Source: Bacillota bacterium
GTDB taxonomy: Bacteria > Bacillota > Clostridia > Oscillospirales > Ruminococcaceae
DNA: 16,213 nt
Direction: 5' to 3'
Assembly (NCBI GenBank): GCA_023391005.1
Contig: JAEWBS010000131.1
Span: forward strand, 1 to 16,213
A program made the position numbers and the translations under genes. Position 1 is the first letter of the stretch; each line of letters begins with the position of its first letter. The notes under the pieces are model-generated. The model was not told the DNA's origin and made no database searches. It saw only the letters and a program-made list of their open reading frames with translations. Positions 7,829 to 14,449 of this stretch are shown here, one piece after another.

Positions 7829-8992
7829 TTAATCGCCCAACGCCGTTTTAATCAGGTTCAACGCCGTCTCAAGCCGGCTTCTCGGACAGGCGACATTGAG
7901 TCTGAAATAGCCCGACGCGCTGTATTTATGAGCCGGATCGCCAACCAGACCCAAGCGACTCATGCGCAGCATGTTTTCTTCGTCGCTGCGGTCGGTGTTT
8001 TCAAACTTAAGCCACAGCGTATAGGTGCCCTCGGGCAAATAGCTTTTAAGCGCGGGCACCTGCGCTTTGATAAAGCGGTCGGCAAAAATCATATTCGCAC
8101 GGATGTAGTCGAGCAGCGCTTCGACATAGCTGTCGCCGTCGCTATAAGCGCCGATCATCGCGGCAATCGACAACACATTAGGCCCATTATAGTGTGTTGA
8201 AACGCACATTTTTTTATATATTTCGGCCAGCGCCATGTCATAGCAGATGGAATAGGAGGTGCGCAGCCCCGCCAGATTAAAGGTCTTGGCCGCGCCGTAA
8301 AGCGAAACGGTGTTTTTTCTCGCATAGTCCGAAACAAGCGGCGTCGGGACATGCTTGTTAGCATCAAACACAAAATCCGACCAGACCTCGTCCGAGATCA
8401 TTTTAACGCCGTACCGCTCGCAGAGGTCCGCCGCCTGCCGCAGCTCCGTCTCGGTCCAGACCCGCCCTGTCGGGTTGTGGGGCGAGCACAAAATCATGCA
8501 GCCGATATTGTGCGTCTTAATTTTCTGCTCCATATCGGCAAAATCCATTCTAAAGATGCCCTGTTCATCCGGCACAAGCGGCGAGCCGATCAGCTTGCGG
8601 TCGTTGTCGGCCAGCGCGTACCCAAAACCGGTGTAGTGCGGGATATGTACAAGAATGCCCTGCCCCGGTGCGCTGAAAAGCCGGATTGCGCTGACAATGG
8701 CGCCTACAGCGGAATTCTGATAAAGAATCTGCTGCGGTAAGACATTGGCGACGCCCCTGTACCGCGCGCTCCAACGCGCGACACAGTCATAAAAGCGGGG
8801 CTCCGGCTCAAAATAGCCCATGATCGGGTGCGCCAGCCTGACTTTGATGGCGTCGGTAACGCAATCGGGCGTGGCAAAGTCCATGTCGGCAATCCACATC
8901 GGCAGCGGTTCGGCATCCCCTACCGGATAGGGCGGGGAGTCCCACTTCTGGCTTGTCCCTCTTCGGTCGATTATTTCATCAAAATTATACAT
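7829..8992 (-). CDS. MalY/PatB-type PLP aminotransferase (cystathionine beta-lyase family)
   Basis: This 387-aa fold-type I PLP enzyme belongs to the group that includes PatB (C-S beta-lyase) and MalY. Visible marks: PMWIADMDF near residue 31-39, YQNSAVGAI (91-99), the SPHNPTGRVW motif with N173, D201 in SDEVWSDF, the PLP lysine K236 in AAKTFNLAGL, and R364 in FRLNVACP, which holds the substrate carboxylate. The WIADMDF start and KTFNLAGL are characteristic of MalY/PatB rather than of aspartate aminotransferases. The ATG at 8992 follows GAAAGGGG by 6 nt. The gene is divergent from the ureohydrolase-glutaminase pair and has its own strong terminator. Its likely reaction is beta-elimination from cysteine conjugates or cystathionine, or transamination; the substrate here is unknown and probably tied to the neighbouring catabolic genes. 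Confidence 0.9.
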   Translation of the reverse strand: MYNFDEIIDRRGTSQKWDSPPYPVGDAEPLPMWIADMDFATPDCVTDAIKVRLAHPIMGYFEPEPRFYDCVARWSARYRGVANVLPQQILYQNSAVGAIVSAIRLFSAPGQGILVHIPHYTGFGYALADNDRKLIGSPLVPDEQGIFRMDFADMEQKIKTHNIGCMILCSPHNPTGRVWTETELRQAADLCERYGVKMISDEVWSDFVFDANKHVPTPLVSDYARKNTVSLYGAAKTFNLAGLRTSYSICYDMALAEIYKKMCVSTHYNGPNVLSIAAMIGAYSDGDSYVEALLDYIRANMIFADRFIKAQVPALKSYLPEGTYTLWLKFENTDRSDEENMLRMSRLGLVGDPAHKYSASGYFRLNVACPRSRLETALNLIKTALGD

Positions 8993-9031
8993 GCTGTGCC
9001 CCTTTCATAAATTCCCATTTTTTCCATAAAG

Positions 9032-9062
9032 CGTCGAGAAACCCGCCGTTTGTGCGGCGACG
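9032..9062 (-). promoter_or_regulatory. nested hairpin in the aminotransferase leader
   Basis: Outer arms CGTCG/CGACG enclose an inner CGCCG/CGGCG hairpin with a 6-nt loop, about 40 nt upstream of the aminotransferase start on the minus strand. It could be part of a structured 5' leader. There is no T-run, so it is not an evident terminator. Confidence 0.3.
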
Positions 9063-9082
9063 GATTGAACGACAGCCTTGAT

Positions 9083-9110
9083 TTTGTATCGGGATATTCG
9101 ACATTATCAA
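9083..9110 (-). promoter_or_regulatory. candidate promoter of the aminotransferase gene
   Basis: TTGATA (9105-9110) and TACAAA (9083-9088), read on the minus strand, are separated by 16 nt. The -35 matches 5 of 6 and the -10 4 of 6. The -35 lies inside the candidate operator at 9097-9111, which would allow repression by the neighbouring IclR-type protein. Confidence 0.4.
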
Positions 9111-9111
9111 A
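9097..9111. promoter_or_regulatory. candidate IclR operator, site 1
   Basis: TTCGA-CATTA-TCAAA fits an imperfect palindrome TTTGA-N5-TCAAA with one mismatch. It overlaps the candidate -35 box of the aminotransferase gene. The 13-mer at 9100-9112 matches 12 of 13 bases at 9213-9225. Confidence 0.5.
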
Positions 9112-9163
9112 CTTATGTTTAAAAATACGAAAATTCAGCAAAAATATCGTGAAAATACACCGC

Positions 9164-9192
9164 TTGTTTCGCTGTTTATTCTATGATATTAT
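9164..9192 (+). promoter_or_regulatory. sigma-A-type promoter of the ureohydrolase-glutaminase operon
   Basis: TTGTTT (9164-9169) and TATTAT (9187-9192) are 17 nt apart. Transcription would start near 9199 and give a leader of about 55 nt. The -10 box lies within a 15-bp palindrome, TATGATA-T-TATCATA (9182-9196), a plausible second regulator site. Confidence 0.65.
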
Positions 9193-9196
9193 CATA
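9182..9196. promoter_or_regulatory. 15-bp perfect palindrome over the -10 box
   Basis: TATGATA and TATCATA flank a single T. A protein bound here would block RNA polymerase. It is not the same sequence as the TTTGA-N5-TCAAA sites, so it may belong to a different regulator or be a chance feature of an AT-rich promoter. Confidence 0.45.
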
Positions 9197-9209
9197 ATAC
9201 CAAAATACA

Positions 9210-9224
9210 TATGACATTGTCAAA
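9210..9224. promoter_or_regulatory. candidate IclR operator, site 2
   Basis: TATGA-CATTG-TCAAA fits TTTGA-N5-TCAAA with one mismatch and lies about 11-25 nt downstream of the predicted transcription start of the ureohydrolase operon, a roadblock position for a repressor. Confidence 0.5.
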
Positions 9225-9253
9225 CAATTTCTTTAGTTTCAGGAGGAATTTTC

Positions 9254-10237
9254 ATGCAGAACAAACCCGTATGTTATGTCCCAGCCTACGCACATCCCGA
9301 GGTTTTTTCGGGGGTGCCGTCCTTTCTCGGGCTGCCTGTCTCGAAGACCGCCGACGACCTCAAGGGTCACGACTTTGTGATCATGGGCGCACCGTGGGAG
9401 GGCGTTTGCACCTATGGCGGCTTTACCGGTGTTGAAAACGCAACCAAGACAATCCGCAAGGCCTCTGAGCGTTATGGCGGCTACCTACCCGAGTACAATT
9501 TTGACCTTTTTGACCATTTCTCGGGCACCGATTTCGGCGACATGGCCGTTCGTAACGGGGACACCGAATTCACATTTGAAAGCGCGCGCAACTATATGCG
9601 CAACGCCATGACCCACGGCGGCATTCCAATCACCTTTGGCGGCGACCACTCGCTGAGCTATCCGCTCATTGAGGCGTTTGCCGAAAAGTATGACGGAAAC
9701 ATCGGCATTATCCATTTCGACGCGCACATGGACAACATGGACAGCTTCGGCGACCAGAAGTTCGGGCGCTGCTCCCCCTTCCACCGCCTGTACGACGTTA
9801 AGGGCTTTGACCCGAAGAATCTCGTCAGCGTCGGCATCAGAGGCCCTAGAAACAACTATGGCGCGCTTAAAGAGGCGGCTAAGTACGGCGCCTCGGTCAT
9901 CACAAGCTTTGAGGTCAAGCGCAACGGCTTTATGGAAAGCATTAAAAAAGCAATTGAGATTGCGACCAACGGCACCCGCGCATTCTATGTCTCGGTTTGC
10001 AGCGACGCGCTGGACATTGCGCACAACCCGGGCGGTCCGGCCGACCTGTGCGGCCTAACCTCCTACGAACTGGCTGAGATGTTGCACGAATGCGGCCTCG
10101 CGGGCGCAAAGGGCTTTGACTTTATGGAGATCTACCCGCCCGATGACCTGCACGGCATTTCAAGCCACGGCGCCTGCTGGATGGCGCTGTATATCATGAA
10201 CGGTATGGCGCAGCATATGCTTGAGCAAAACAAATAG
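9254..10237 (+). CDS. arginase/agmatinase-fold ureohydrolase with altered metal site
   Basis: This 327-aa protein is of the ureohydrolase superfamily (arginase, agmatinase, guanidinobutyrase, formimidoylglutamase), Mn-dependent enzymes that split guanidino or formimino groups. Kept: GGDHS (H132), FDAHMD (D156, H158, D160), D251 and E292 in FMEIYPPDD. Changed: the SxDxD motif reads SVCSD, so the Asp that normally bridges both metals is C249, and the LDP that follows is LDI. The usual HGTPF loop reads RCSPF (172-176), losing the His that serves in catalysis. The N-terminal FVIMGAPWEGVCTYGG region matches the family's first strand. The start at 9254 has AGGAGG upstream. It is first in an operon with glutaminase (54 bp to its start). 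It could be a metal-variant hydrolase for an unusual substrate, or a non-catalytic relative. Superfamily is firm; activity is not. Confidence 0.9.
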   Translation: MQNKPVCYVPAYAHPEVFSGVPSFLGLPVSKTADDLKGHDFVIMGAPWEGVCTYGGFTGVENATKTIRKASERYGGYLPEYNFDLFDHFSGTDFGDMAVRNGDTEFTFESARNYMRNAMTHGGIPITFGGDHSLSYPLIEAFAEKYDGNIGIIHFDAHMDNMDSFGDQKFGRCSPFHRLYDVKGFDPKNLVSVGIRGPRNNYGALKEAAKYGASVITSFEVKRNGFMESIKKAIEIATNGTRAFYVSVCSDALDIAHNPGGPADLCGLTSYELAEMLHECGLAGAKGFDFMEIYPPDDLHGISSHGACWMALYIMNGMAQHMLEQNK

Positions 10238-10291
10238 ACAGTCTATTCGCCCATGAGGCAACACCCGGGCGAACGCAAGGAGGACTTGATT

Positions 10292-11206
10292 ATGCGCCAC
10301 ATTGCGCAGGAAGCCCATGATCACGCGGCCAGATGGCTGGGGCAGGGGCGTGTGGCAGACTACATCCCCGAGCTTGCTAAAAAAGACGCGCGCCAGCTTG
10401 GCATTTGCATCACCGATCTTTCAGGCAAGCGCTATACAGCCGGGGACAGCCAAAACCGTTTTACACTTCAGAGCATCGCCAAGGTTATTTTACTGGCGAC
10501 GGCACTCTCCGACGTCGGCTTTGAGGAAGTCTTTTCCCGCGTGGGGATGGAGCCAACCGGCGACCCCTTCAATTCGATCATCCGGCTCGAATCGGTCACC
10601 AGCAAGCCGCTCAACCCCATGATCAACGCGGGGGCCATCGCGGTAACCTCCTGCATCGAAGGCAACAACGCCGAAGAGCGGTTTGAGCGCATCTTAAACG
10701 TGGCCCGGTTGCTGCTTGGAAACCCCGAGCTGACCTATGACAGGGACGTCTACGAGTCGGAGAACCGAACCGGCGACCGCAACCGCGCGCTGGCCTATAT
10801 GATGCGATCTACCCATATTTTTGACGGCGACGTCAACGCGCACCTCGAGGTTTATTTTAAGGCCTGCTCGCTGTTGACCAGCTGTGAGGAGATCAGCTAT
10901 CTCGGCGCGGTGCTTGCCGGCAACGGCAAATGCCCCAATAACCAGAAAGTGATTATCGAGCCGTTTTATGTCAAGGTCATCCGCTCGCTGATGACAACCT
11001 GCGGCATGTACGACGCTTCGGGCGAGTTTGCGCTACGCGTCGGCATTCCGGCTAAGAGCGGTGTCGGCGGCGGCATTATGGCGGCTGTTCCGTCCAGAAT
11101 GGGCATCGGCGTCTTTTCGCCGGGACTGGACGCCAAGGGCAACAGCTTTTGCGGCATTAAGGCGCTCGAATATCTCTCCTCGGTGTTGGATTTGAGCGTG
11201 TTCTGA
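10292..11206 (+). CDS. glsA: glutaminase A (serine-dependent)
   Basis: This 304-aa protein of the beta-lactamase-like glutaminase family hydrolyses L-glutamine to L-glutamate and ammonia in the cytosol. Visible: the S61-x-x-K64 pair in QSIAKV, NPMINAGAI (N112), VYESEN (about 153-158) followed by RNRALAYMMRS, Y189 in VYFKACS, TTCGMYDASGEFA (Y240) and GIPAKSGVGGGI (251-262). Length equals the usual 305-310. A start at 10292 is preferred to an earlier ATG at 10253, because AAGGAGG (10277-10283) stands 8 nt before it and family homology begins there. It is the second gene behind the ureohydrolase, so it may release ammonia and glutamate from the same substrate route. It converges on the IclR gene across the repeat at 11237-11384. 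Confidence 0.96.
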   Translation: MRHIAQEAHDHAARWLGQGRVADYIPELAKKDARQLGICITDLSGKRYTAGDSQNRFTLQSIAKVILLATALSDVGFEEVFSRVGMEPTGDPFNSIIRLESVTSKPLNPMINAGAIAVTSCIEGNNAEERFERILNVARLLLGNPELTYDRDVYESENRTGDRNRALAYMMRSTHIFDGDVNAHLEVYFKACSLLTSCEEISYLGAVLAGNGKCPNNQKVIIEPFYVKVIRSLMTTCGMYDASGEFALRVGIPAKSGVGGGIMAAVPSRMGIGVFSPGLDAKGNSFCGIKALEYLSSVLDLSVF

Positions 11207-11236
11207 CGCGGTTAGACACCTCGGATAAGACAGAAA

Positions 11237-11384
11237 AATCCCCGCTTCTTAAAACGTCGCGGTTGAACTTATGCTTCGGATGCTTAAGCGCCCTTTAAGT
11301 TCAACCGCATACAGGCAAGATGACATTATCACCCTAGTGATTAGCCAAGCTGCTGTAGGAAACCGTTTTTAAGAAGCGAGGATT
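11237..11384 (+). repeat. structured dispersed repeat, copy A
   Basis: The 148-bp unit is bounded by imperfect inverted ends of about 20 bp (11237-11256 with 11364-11384; one mismatch and one extra base). Inside are a 13-bp perfect stem GCGGTTGAACTTA/TAAGTTCAACCGC (11259-11271 with 11296-11308) and a 5-bp stem ATCAC/GTGAT around 11328-11341. Its core 11257-11331 matches copy B (2919-2845, minus) at about 57 of 75 positions. No coding frame. Read on the minus strand it ends with GGGGATTTTT, so it may also terminate the IclR transcript. It could be a miniature inverted-repeat element or a structured RNA. Confidence 0.7.
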
Positions 11385-11412
11385 ATTAAAAAATATGGGT
11401 TTTAAATTTGTA

Positions 11413-11442
11413 CATCGCCGATAGACGGCGCTTTTAGATCTA
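11413..11442 (+). repeat. 30-bp repeat, copy 1
   Basis: This 30-base stretch starting CATCGCCGATAG matches the one at 14296-14325 at about 25 of 30 positions. Here it contains CGCCG/CGGCG (5 bp, 5-nt loop) followed by CTTTT. Each copy lies downstream of a plus-strand operon in the IclR cluster, and this copy abuts the IclR stop codon. Confidence 0.45.
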
Positions 11443-12216
11443 TTAAAACAACGCGCGGGTCAATTTTTTAACCGTGTTTTTCAGGTCGGCGATCAGCTCA
11501 ACCTTTCTTCGCGAGATATGGAATGCGATGCCCGTCGCGCTCAGCGTGCCAAACAGGTTACCTGAGTGGTCTAAAATCGGCACCGAAATGGCTGAAACGC
11601 CCTCGCCAAGCTCCTCGTTTTCAAACGAATAGCCGTTAGCCCTAATCTCCTCAAGCCCCGCGAGCACCGCTTCTCTGGTGGTCGGCGTAAAAATGGAGAG
11701 CGGCTCAAGCCGGGTATGCGCAAAATATTGCTCAAGCTCGGCGGCGCCCATATAAGCCAGACGGATTCTGCCCGACGCGGTGCAGTACAGCGGTTCGGAA
11801 TGGTCGTTCGAGATGGGGTTGATCGTATAGGCAGCGTTAGCGGGCAGCGTTCTGTTAAGCAGCTGAAGGGTGTTATCAACAAGAATAAATAGGCTGCTGT
11901 TCATCTTATATTCGTTGGCAATGCGCACCATCTGCGGCTTAGCTTCTTCAAGAAATATCGCCCGATACCCCTCGGGGGCGAGGCGGAATTTATGAATCAG
12001 CGTGTGGCCGATCCGATATTTCCCCGACGGCGCCTGCTGCATAAAGCCATTGGCGCAAAGGGTGGCGAGTATGCCGTGGACGGTGCTTTTGTTGAGCGCG
12101 AGCATGTCGCTGATCTGGCTCAAGGATAGCTCAGTCGCAGCATCGTCAAAGCAATTGAGGATATCGATCGCCCGCTGCACCGACTGAATCACCTTTCCCC
12201 GCTTGGCTTGCTCCAT
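11443..12216 (-). CDS. IclR-family transcriptional regulator
   Basis: This 257-aa regulator has an N-terminal winged helix (about 10-72: SVQRAIDILNCF, LSLSQISDMLALNKSTVHGILATL, GKYRIG) and a C-terminal IclR effector domain (about 80-257) with LYCTASGRI and ENEELGEGVSAISVPILD, which bind small acids or similar ligands. The ATG at 12216 is chosen because AAGGGG lies upstream and the family begins here. A longer frame from 12399 would add 61 residues with no homology and run past the promoter of the gene itself. It is divergent from the racemase-transporter operon and probably represses it together with the ureohydrolase operon, through the TTTGA-N5-TCAAA sites. Its ligand is likely an intermediate of the route. 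It is comparable to KipR beside the Bacillus ycsG gene. Confidence 0.93.
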   Translation of the reverse strand: MEQAKRGKVIQSVQRAIDILNCFDDAATELSLSQISDMLALNKSTVHGILATLCANGFMQQAPSGKYRIGHTLIHKFRLAPEGYRAIFLEEAKPQMVRIANEYKMNSSLFILVDNTLQLLNRTLPANAAYTINPISNDHSEPLYCTASGRIRLAYMGAAELEQYFAHTRLEPLSIFTPTTREAVLAGLEEIRANGYSFENEELGEGVSAISVPILDHSGNLFGTLSATGIAFHISRRKVELIADLKNTVKKLTRALF

Positions 12217-12251
12217 GAAACGGCAGTCCCCTTTTCCTTTTATTCCTATAT

Positions 12252-12260
12252 AGTATAGCA
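12252..12260 (-). promoter_or_regulatory. extended -10 promoter of the IclR gene
   Basis: On the minus strand, TGCTATACT gives a TGn-extended -10 box about 36 nt before the IclR start codon at 12216. There is no good -35. A transcript would begin near 12245 and could not include the longer upstream start at 12399. Confidence 0.55.
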
Positions 12261-12298
12261 TTGAGCGGTCAAAGAATCTACATGCTTTAATGAACTTT

Positions 12299-12327
12299 TT
12301 GACAAGATCGTATTTCGAATCTATATT
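12299..12327 (+). promoter_or_regulatory. consensus promoter of the racemase-transporter operon
   Basis: TTGACA (12299-12304, perfect) and TATATT (12322-12327) are separated by 17 nt. The predicted start near 12334 lies inside the candidate operator at 12326-12340, as expected of a promoter that is strong unless repressed. Confidence 0.75.
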
Positions 12328-12340
12328 TGGCAATATCAAA
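12326..12340. promoter_or_regulatory. candidate IclR operator, site 3
   Basis: TTTGG-CAATA-TCAAA fits TTTGA-N5-TCAAA with one mismatch. Over 18 bases (12323-12340) it matches the site-1 region (from 9094) at about 15. It overlaps the -10 end and the predicted transcription start of the racemase operon. Confidence 0.55.
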
Positions 12341-12366
12341 TACAAAATTAGATTTGTGGTGAGACT

Positions 12367-13053
12367 ATGGCTAAGAGAATCGCACTTTTGCTCCCCCACA
12401 CCGACAGCACATTGGAAACAGACCTAAAGCGCTGCCTGCCGCCGGATTTTGTGGTGCACACAACGCGCCTGTGGCTCGACGAGGTAGGCGAGGACGCCGA
12501 AAAGCAAATGATTGATGAGGCGTTGCCGGCGGGCATTAAAACGCTGCAAGGCATCACCCGTTTTGACGCCGCCATCTTCGGGTGCACCTCCGCTTCAGCG
12601 GTGTATGGCGCGGCGGGGCTTAAGCGCATTAACCGCCTGATGTCCGACGCGTTTGGCTGCCCGGCTATTACGGCATTTGAAGCGGTTTTGCGCGAACTGC
12701 AAGCCTTGGAAGGCCCTGTGGCGCTGCTAACCCCCTACACCCAAGAGGTCAACCGCTTTATGGTTGCAAGTTTGGCGGAGTTTAACGTCGAGGTTGCTTT
12801 TTCAGCCGGACTGGGCATTCGGGCCGATCCGCAAATCGCGCAGGTGACGCCACAAGAGATCGAAGCCTTTATTACATCGCACAAGGACGACATTTTAAAG
12901 TTGTCCAAAACACTATTATTATCCTGCACCAATCTACGCGCCCTTGAAGTCTCTGACAGTGTGACACAGAATTTAGGAATGAATGTTGTAAGTAGTAACC
13001 GGAGCATTGTTAATTGGATCAGCACGCAAATAGAAGGAGGATGTTTATGGTAA
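12367..13053 (+). CDS. maleate isomerase/arylmalonate decarboxylase-like racemase
   Basis: This 228-aa protein is of the Asp/Glu racemase superfamily, nearest in pattern to maleate cis-trans isomerases and arylmalonate decarboxylases. These use one or two Cys for proton abstraction or covalent attack. C73 in FGCTSAS and C187 in LLLSCTNLRAL stand where the two catalytic Cys of the family lie, and the glycine-rich turn after VALLTPYTQEVNRF (about 118-131) also fits. The start at 12367 follows a GGTGAG site close by and a consensus promoter. The 3' end overlaps the transporter gene by 7 bp, so the two are translationally coupled. It may isomerise or racemise a dicarboxylate or amino acid taken up by the transporter. 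The exact substrate is not visible. Confidence 0.85.
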   Translation: MAKRIALLLPHTDSTLETDLKRCLPPDFVVHTTRLWLDEVGEDAEKQMIDEALPAGIKTLQGITRFDAAIFGCTSASAVYGAAGLKRINRLMSDAFGCPAITAFEAVLRELQALEGPVALLTPYTQEVNRFMVASLAEFNVEVAFSAGLGIRADPQIAQVTPQEIEAFITSHKDDILKLSKTLLLSCTNLRALEVSDSVTQNLGMNVVSSNRSIVNWISTQIEGGCLW

Positions 13054-14261
13054 AGCAATACACATTAAAAGAAAAGATCAAAGCGATTGGCCCCGGCATA
13101 TTGGTGGTCGGCTCGTTTATTGGCCCGGGCACTATTACAAGTGCGACTAAGGCCGGCGCGACGTATGGCTACGCGCTGTTTTGGACCGTTATCTTCTCGG
13201 TTATCGCGGTCATCGTCATGCAGGAAATGGCCGCGCGTCTGGGCATCGTCACCCAGACCGGACTTGCAGAGGGATTGGTTCAAGAGCTATCTGACCGTCC
13301 GGCGTTTAAATGGCTCATGATCGTCTTGGTCGCTTCCGCAATCACCCTCGGCGGCGTGGCCTACATGGGCGGTGACCTCACCGGAACGGCGGTCGGCCTG
13401 TCCGCCATCACCGGCGTCAGTTCCCGCATTATCGCACCCATCTGGGGCGTATGTGTGCTGGTGCTCATCAATATCGGCGACGCGATCAAATCGCTTGAGA
13501 AGCTTTTGAGCATCTGCGTTTCGATCATGGCAATCGTCTTCATCATCACGATGGTAATCGTCAAGCCCGACATCGGCGCTATTTTAATGGGCGCTGTCCC
13601 TGTCGCGCCCGCGGGCTCTATTATGACCTGCGTCTCGCTGATCGGCACGACCGTCGTCCCTTACAATATGTTTATCCACGCGACCAGCGCGCGCAAGACA
13701 TGGAAGGACCCCTCCATGCTGCCGCTTTCTAAGTTTGACGTAACCGTTTCGATGATCATCGGCGGCGTCATCACCGGCGCGGTTATGATCACGGCGGGAA
13801 CCGTTATGTTCGGCATGGACGTCAAGTCCGCCGCCGATATGGCGGTGCAGCTTGAGCCGTTGCTCGGCAGCTTCTCGGTGCCGTTTTTGAGCCTTGGCCT
13901 GATTGCGGCCGGCGTTTCTTCGGCCGTTATCACACCGCTCGGCGTTTCTTACGTGCTGGCGGGCCTGTTCGGCTGGAAAATGGACAAGAGCGATAAACGC
14001 TTTTTCTGGACCAACATCCTCGTTGTTGTATTTGGTATCTTTGTTGCGGCGACAGGCTTTAACCCGCTGGTTATCATCATGACCGCGCAGGCCGTCAACG
14101 GCATCTTCCTGCCGATTATCGTCATCGCGCTGGTCTATATCACGAGCCGCAAGCGCGTGCTTGGCCAGTATAAAAACACCCCCCTGCAAATCGTTCTCGG
14201 CGCCTGCGTGGCGGTGATCTCCTTGATTATCGGTATCAGCAGTGTTCTCTCCCTGTTCTGA
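13047..14261 (+). CDS. NRAMP/SLC11-fold transporter lacking the metal-site motifs
   Basis: This 404-aa protein with about 11 membrane spans belongs to the SLC11 superfamily by its start AIGPGILVVGSFIGPGT and its overall layout. In metal transporters of the family, helix 1 carries DPGN and helix 6 carries MPHN; here these read GPGT (26-29) and VPYN (204-207), so the Asp, Asn, Met and His ligands are all replaced. It resembles the divergent branch that includes Bacillus YcsG, found beside 5-oxoprolinase genes and the IclR regulator KipR. An organic substrate such as an amino acid or pyroglutamate is therefore more likely than Mn or Fe. The ATG at 13047 is chosen over those at 13014 and 13041, because AAGGAGG (13034-13040) lies 6 nt before it. 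It is coupled to the racemase gene by a 7-bp overlap. Confidence 0.88.
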   Translation: MVKQYTLKEKIKAIGPGILVVGSFIGPGTITSATKAGATYGYALFWTVIFSVIAVIVMQEMAARLGIVTQTGLAEGLVQELSDRPAFKWLMIVLVASAITLGGVAYMGGDLTGTAVGLSAITGVSSRIIAPIWGVCVLVLINIGDAIKSLEKLLSICVSIMAIVFIITMVIVKPDIGAILMGAVPVAPAGSIMTCVSLIGTTVVPYNMFIHATSARKTWKDPSMLPLSKFDVTVSMIIGGVITGAVMITAGTVMFGMDVKSAADMAVQLEPLLGSFSVPFLSLGLIAAGVSSAVITPLGVSYVLAGLFGWKMDKSDKRFFWTNILVVVFGIFVAATGFNPLVIIMTAQAVNGIFLPIIVIALVYITSRKRVLGQYKNTPLQIVLGACVAVISLIIGISSVLSLF

Positions 14262-14295
14262 TTACTTAAAAATGTTGTAGACATTTTTAATTGCG

Positions 14296-14325
14296 CATCG
14301 CCAATAGGCAGCGCTTTAAAATCTA
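14296..14325 (+). repeat. 30-bp repeat, copy 2
   Basis: It matches 11413-11442 at about 25 of 30 positions, but the internal 5-bp hairpin of copy 1 is not conserved. It follows a 10-bp A/T stem (14266-14275 with 14281-14290) right after the transporter stop codon. Confidence 0.4.
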
Positions 14326-14372
14326 AACCAATCCCATTCATTCTACATTTCTGTTCTGTTAGACAATACAAC

Positions 14373-14422
14373 AAAGGCAGGGTCCAAACGGCTGCGAAAG
14401 CGGACGCGTGGGCCCTGCCTTT
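14373..14422. terminator. bidirectional hairpin terminator between transporter and AbrB-like gene
   Basis: A 10-bp stem AAAGGCAGGG/CCCTGCCTTT (14373-14382 with 14413-14422) encloses an inner CTGC-GAAA-GCGG stem with a GNRA-type loop and is followed by T on the plus strand. It lies between converging genes, 27 nt past the AbrB stop, and can serve both. Confidence 0.75.
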
Positions 14423-14449
14423 TAATGATCGGAGCATGCTTGTTTGAAT

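Noticed and set aside
9182..9196. Palindrome over the -10 box as a further IclR site
   Set aside because: It does not fit TTTGA-N5-TCAAA and has no second copy, so it is listed separately and not counted as part of the regulon evidence.
12217..12399. N-terminal extension of the IclR protein from the ATG at 12399
   Set aside because: The extra 61 residues have no family similarity, the start lacks a binding site, and the predicted promoter of the gene (-10 at 12252-12257) lies downstream of it.
13584..14189. 201-codon minus-strand frame opposite the transporter
   Set aside because: Strongly charged His/Arg/Asp composition is the mirror of membrane-protein codons; no binding site.
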